A stretch of 64,000 nt of DNA from an uncultured Oscillospiraceae bacterium. GTDB lineage: Bacteria; Bacillota; Clostridia; Oscillospirales; Acutalibacteraceae. Location: NCBI GenBank assembly GCA_958366985.1, contig CATXDC010000006.1, positions 1 through 64,000 on the forward strand, read 5' to 3'. Shown piece by piece: positions 60,551-64,000 of the stretch (position 1 is the first letter of the stretch; each line of letters opens with the position of its first letter). Position numbers and translations under genes: made by a program. The notes beneath the pieces are model-generated. The model was not told the DNA's origin, did not search any database, and worked only from the letters and a program-made list of their open reading frames with translations.

Positions 60551-61924
60551 ATGGCAAAAAGCTTTCATTACGATATTTCAAAAATAAATGCTTCCTTTCA
60601 ATATGATTACACAAAGTGCATGATGATGAAGCTTGGCATGGCTTATCCGGAAAAAGACAGAAAAACAAGCCATGTACTCATGACTTTTGAGCAGGCTCTC
60701 GATGTAATCAAGAAAATAGACTTTATAACTCAGGGAATTACAAAGATTTATTATCTTGTTGGCTGGCAGTATCTGGGTCATGATGACAAATACCCCGATT
60801 TCTTTGAAGTCAACGAAGCTCTTAAACGCCCGTGCGACCAAAATGCCCGTGAAAGCTTTTTCTGGCTTTACGAAGAGGCAAAAAAATATAACTCAGTTGT
60901 AAGCGTACACATTAATTTCAACGACGCCTACGATAACGCTCCTTCTTTCAACGACTTTAAGGAGGCAAATGCTCTCATAAGAAAAAGAAACGGCAAAATA
61001 CACGCCGTTGAAAATTACAATAAACGCCCCTGCTACAAAACTGATTTGACCGTTTACTGGAAATCAGGTCTTTTCAAAAGACAGTTTGACAAGCTCCTTG
61101 AAACTCTTCCATTCCTAAAAGACGCCAAAACAATTCATGTTGACAACTTCCAGTGCTACCACAATTATTCTCCTAAGGTTACAATAGCCCAAATGCAGGA
61201 AGCAAGAAAAAAGATGATTGAATATGTAAGAGATAAAGGCATAGATATCACCTCTGAATTTACATACAAAGAGGATGAATCTCTGCCAAACAAAAAGCTT
61301 TTCGGTCTTCCTCGTGAGCATCACTTTAAAACACCAATGAACACTTTGGGACTTATTCCGGCAAGCTGGTGGTGCACAAGGATGACACGTCAGGAATATA
61401 TTGAAATTCCGCCTCAGCTTTACTCCGGCGGTATGTACAAAGATAAATACTATAAAAACTATCTTTACGGCAACATGCACGGCGAAGATATTATTCATCC
61501 AAACAATCCCAATTGGACGGAGAAATTCATTCACGACTTTGCCACCGTACAGATCCCCTACCATTTTCTGTGCTGCCACAAGAGACTGGAAGTAAAAGGT
61601 TACGCCTTTACTGAAAGATGCATTTTTTCCGACGACATTGTTTCCTACAACCAAAAACAGAGAATTGTCTGGGACGGTCAGGTGATGAAGGAAAAAGACA
61701 CGCTCTTTTTACCTATGGCAACAAAGAAAAACACCTGGATAGCTTACAGCCAAACACCATGTGAAAAAACATGGAAAGTAATGAAAGTGGATTTACAAAA
61801 AGCCGATATTTATAAAATTACTGCAAACGGAAATAAATTTATAAAAACCGAGCAAATCAAAGATAAAACACTTACCTTTAATTTCGGCAAAAACGAAGCT
61901 TTTCTCGTGTGTTTTAAAAAATAA
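60551..61924 (+). CDS. Compact GH101-like (endo-alpha-N-acetylgalactosaminidase-related) barrel protein
   Basis: This 457-residue protein shows the GH101 barrel blocks: YYLVGWQYLGHDDKYPDF (67-84), matching the LLKGYGSEGHDSAHPDYG region of pneumococcal GH101 as I remember it. VSVHINFNDAYDNAPSFND (117-135) follows, then an aspartate/glutamate pair at Asp198 (IHVDNFQCY) and Glu236 (ITSEFTY), the expected nucleophile and acid/base spacing. GH101 and GH129 enzymes split the Ser/Thr-linked GalNAc of mucins. Classical GH101 proteins are over 1000 residues with signal peptides; this one is barrel plus a short beta-domain, intracellular, like GH129. Family assignment is probable, not certain. Confidence 0.62.
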   Translation: MAKSFHYDISKINASFQYDYTKCMMMKLGMAYPEKDRKTSHVLMTFEQALDVIKKIDFITQGITKIYYLVGWQYLGHDDKYPDFFEVNEALKRPCDQNARESFFWLYEEAKKYNSVVSVHINFNDAYDNAPSFNDFKEANALIRKRNGKIHAVENYNKRPCYKTDLTVYWKSGLFKRQFDKLLETLPFLKDAKTIHVDNFQCYHNYSPKVTIAQMQEARKKMIEYVRDKGIDITSEFTYKEDESLPNKKLFGLPREHHFKTPMNTLGLIPASWWCTRMTRQEYIEIPPQLYSGGMYKDKYYKNYLYGNMHGEDIIHPNNPNWTEKFIHDFATVQIPYHFLCCHKRLEVKGYAFTERCIFSDDIVSYNQKQRIVWDGQVMKEKDTLFLPMATKKNTWIAYSQTPCEKTWKVMKVDLQKADIYKITANGNKFIKTEQIKDKTLTFNFGKNEAFLVCFKK

Positions 61925-62013
61925 AAAACTAAGTACTTAAAATACATTCATTACTTTCCGCTGCATATTACTTGATATAAACTACCTTTTAGTTTTTAAC
62001 AGCACTAATCCAA

Positions 62014-62055
62014 AATGGAAGCAGTAACAAAAGTTGCTGCTTCCATTTTTCTTTT
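62014..62055 (+). terminator. Terminator of the GH29/GH101-like operon
   Basis: A 15-base stem (AATGGAAGCAGTAAC against its near-perfect complement) with four-base loop is followed by TTTTCTTTTG on the plus strand. Confidence 0.88.
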
Positions 62056-62083
62056 GACACATTAAAATATTTTTTTAAACATA

Positions 62084-62117
62084 AAATGAGCAGTGGCTAA
62101 AACGCAACTGCTCATTT
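62084..62117 (-). terminator. Terminator of the GH2 gene at the window end
   Basis: A perfect 11-base stem (AAATGAGCAGT, loop of 12 bases) is followed on the minus strand by TTTTATGTTT. It lies 65 bases beyond the GH2 stop. Confidence 0.82.
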
Positions 62118-62181
62118 AAAATTATTGCAACAATTTAAGGTTTACTGATATCATCATTCGGACAAGCAGCTTAATTTAATC

Positions 62182-64000
62182 TTAAATTTTCGCTGCGGTC
62201 GAAAGCTGTACTGTTTCGCTGAAATTTTTAGTGGACGCTGTCAATGTTATTTGCGAAGCATTGTTATTAGCTTTTACCATAAAGCCTGCAACACCGACTT
62301 CCGCTTTTATTGTATCGTGACCTATAACAGAACCGTTTTGCACAGTTAAAGTTATATTATCATTAAAATCAGTATCAGTGTTTCCGTTATCATCAACAGC
62401 TGAAACATGGATAAAAATGAAGTCATTATCATTAGCTTTAAGAGGACAGCCAAAAGTTTGTGCATTAATTTTCAGAGCTGTACAAGGTTTGCTTTTATAA
62501 AATGTTTCGGTTTTTACGCATTTGCTATTATAAAAGCCTTTAACTTCAAGTGTACTGCAGTCTTTCAAATCAAGATTGACAAAAGTAAAGGGAGGAAAAT
62601 CCATATGCTCACAGTTACCGCCGTCAAACATACATGAAATGACATGCTTTGCCAAAAGACAAGGCTTCTCACTTGTAACAATGTGGTTTTCCTTAGTCAT
62701 CCAATAATTGTCGTTTATCTGTTTACCTTTTCTTTCGTCGAAGGGGTTATCCGGTCCGTTATCACAGCTAGAAGACGCAATGAGCTTTCCGTCAGCGTAA
62801 AGCTCTAAAAAGTCGCAGTTACTGTAAAATACCAGTTTACTTTTATTTTCCCATTTAAGGGCATTAAGATATATTACATGATCCTCATCATTTACAGCTT
62901 TTGCCTGACTTCTGACAAACTGATAGGATAATTTAGGTATTCTGAAAATATCGTAAATTCCACTTTTTGAAATAGGCGCATCAGGATAATAACCACGGTT
63001 GTGGTCAATGCTTTCCCAAATAAGGTCACCGAGAATGCTGTTTTCTCTGAGATTATCGTTGTGTGAAAACTGGAAATTCCATGTTTGAAGCTGCATTGCT
63101 GCCTCTCCATCTCCTCTCGATACCCTGGAAGTACTGCGGTTTCCTCCAAAGCCCCAGTCACCGTACTCTCTCTTCAAAGTAAGACGATTATCCTTTTTTA
63201 AATATCTGCTTATAAAAGAGCGTGAATCCTTACCGTAATAGGGAACATCAAAACCGGCAGTCATGGCATTTTTTCTGCCTACCGTATCACCGCCAGTAAG
63301 AGCTCCGGGACATTCTCTTTTTACAATTTCGTGAAGTCCGTGAAGATAGATATCTCCTTCCTTTTTTGACCAGTTGGTTTCATTGGGAGTTACCTCAAAA
63401 ATAACAACACTTGGATGGTTTCTGTCCCTTCTCACTAAATCCACAAGATTTTCCCTGAGACGCTCTTTCCATATTTTGCCGCCTAAAAACTGCCAGCCGG
63501 GAACGGGATCGATAAGCAATATTCCCAGTCTGTCACATTCCTCGATAAAAGCAGGCGAATGCGGATAATGGGCAAGTCTCAGACAATTAACACGGCTTTC
63601 TTTAAGCATTCTCGCCTCTCTTCGGTGTGCATCGTTAGAAACAGCTATACCGAGATACGGATACTGCTGACCTCTGTTAAGGCCGAATAAACGAACTTTT
63701 TTGCCGTTGAGCCAAAAGCCCTCACTATCTACAGAAACCGTTCTGATACCAAAGTCTGTGCATCTTCTGTCCTGCTGATTTTCATCAAATGAAATAACAG
63801 TTTCAAGTTTATATAAATCAGGTGAATCAATATCCCACAGCTTTGGATTTTCTAAAACAAACTTTGCATTAACTGTACAATCGCTGTTTGGCAGAACAGA
63901 CACAGTTTCTTTCTTTGTATGTATAAGCCAATCTTCAAAAAATATATTATAAGTTATTTCTGCTTTTGCTTCGGTGGATTTGCAGTTTTTTATATTCTCA
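62182..64000 (-). CDS. GH2 glycoside hydrolase (beta-galactosidase/glucuronidase type), 5' end outside the window
   Basis: The frame is open to the window edge without a stop, so the gene starts beyond position 64000; the GTG at 63903 is not a credible start because the open frame upstream encodes part of an Ig-like GH2 domain. The visible part has the Ig-like domain end (ENPKLWDIDSPDLYKLE), the barrel with FGLNRGQQYPYLG, CLRLAHYPHSPAFIEECD and the acid/base Glu in FEVTPNETNW, then KREYGDWGF with the likely nucleophile Glu. Beta-rich domains at the C-terminus follow. Known GH2 enzymes act on beta-galactosides, glucuronides or mannosides; the specificity is open. Confidence 0.87.
   Translation of the reverse strand, partial: ENIKNCKSTEAKAEITYNIFFEDWLIHTKKETVSVLPNSDCTVNAKFVLENPKLWDIDSPDLYKLETVISFDENQQDRRCTDFGIRTVSVDSEGFWLNGKKVRLFGLNRGQQYPYLGIAVSNDAHRREARMLKESRVNCLRLAHYPHSPAFIEECDRLGILLIDPVPGWQFLGGKIWKERLRENLVDLVRRDRNHPSVVIFEVTPNETNWSKKEGDIYLHGLHEIVKRECPGALTGGDTVGRKNAMTAGFDVPYYGKDSRSFISRYLKKDNRLTLKREYGDWGFGGNRSTSRVSRGDGEAAMQLQTWNFQFSHNDNLRENSILGDLIWESIDHNRGYYPDAPISKSGIYDIFRIPKLSYQFVRSQAKAVNDEDHVIYLNALKWENKSKLVFYSNCDFLELYADGKLIASSSCDNGPDNPFDERKGKQINDNYWMTKENHIVTSEKPCLLAKHVISCMFDGGNCEHMDFPPFTFVNLDLKDCSTLEVKGFYNSKCVKTETFYKSKPCTALKINAQTFGCPLKANDNDFIFIHVSAVDDNGNTDTDFNDNITLTVQNGSVIGHDTIKAEVGVAGFMVKANNNASQITLTASTKNFSETVQLSTAAKI

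Noticed and set aside
62182..63903. GTG at 63903 as the start of the last GH2 gene
   Set aside because: The frame continues open to the window edge, and the upstream codons spell plausible GH2 Ig-like domain sequence, so the true start is outside.
1..64000. CRISPR array, prophage or insertion sequence
   Set aside because: No spaced direct repeats, transposase, integrase or terminal inverted repeats were seen; the repeated hairpins are unrelated terminators.

Overview
The window looks like chromosome from a strictly anaerobic, A+T-rich Gram-positive gut bacterium, most likely class Clostridia (Oscillospiraceae/Ruminococcaceae type). The reasons are the oxygen-sensitive class III ribonucleotide reductase NrdD/NrdG, lipoprotein signal peptides, a membrane-anchored parvulin foldase, canonical TTGACA/TATAAT promoters with GGAGG ribosome sites, and a dense set of host-glycan glycosidases. 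No phage, insertion sequence, plasmid or CRISPR signature was seen.

Layout. 0-14 kb is mostly housekeeping, all on the minus strand: a parvulin foldase, a GPH-type sugar symporter, an SGNH hydrolase with a decayed second SGNH domain, an NfeD/SPFH pair, a GNAT acetyltransferase, an nrdD operon with a separate 57-residue glycyl-radical-like gene in front of nrdG, an XRE regulator, ilvD, a small membrane zinc-ribbon protein and tRNA-Gln(CTG). 14-18 kb holds a lyase pair, a heparinase II/III-like enzyme and a PL8 hyaluronate/chondroitin-type lyase lipoprotein. 18-24 kb holds a Cthe_2159-type surface protein, DUF4956 and VTC cluster, divergent from an OmpR-type two-component system, then tRNA-Thr(CGT). 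24-26 kb has two tandem paralogous lipoproteins.

26-64 kb is a large glycan-degradation island. It contains a circularly permuted GH3, then a LacI-controlled five-gene operon (URO-D-like, two beta-helix proteins, an unclassified helical-barrel enzyme, a DUF5703 protein), the LacI gene, and a nine-gene operon (membrane MBL hydrolase, GH2, clan-D-like glycosidase, GH109-type, two metallophosphoesterases, a second helical-barrel paralogue, GH35, GH39). After these come GH29-GH20, a plus-strand pair (GH29-type and a compact GH101-like enzyme), and a GH2 gene cut by the window end.

Read together, the activities (alpha-fucosidase, beta-galactosidase, beta-hexosaminidase, alpha-GalNAc-type enzymes, PL8 and heparinase-like lyases) fit degradation of mucin O-glycans and glycosaminoglycans. 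Apart from the PL8 lipoprotein and the membrane-anchored phosphoesterase/MBL proteins, these enzymes lack signal peptides, so the work is probably intracellular on imported oligosaccharides. No ABC or PTS importer and no sulfatase is visible beside them. The most unusual items are the separate NrdD glycyl-radical tail, the LacI operon of poorly characterised enzymes with its matched pair of 16-bp operators, and the helical-barrel paralogue pair.
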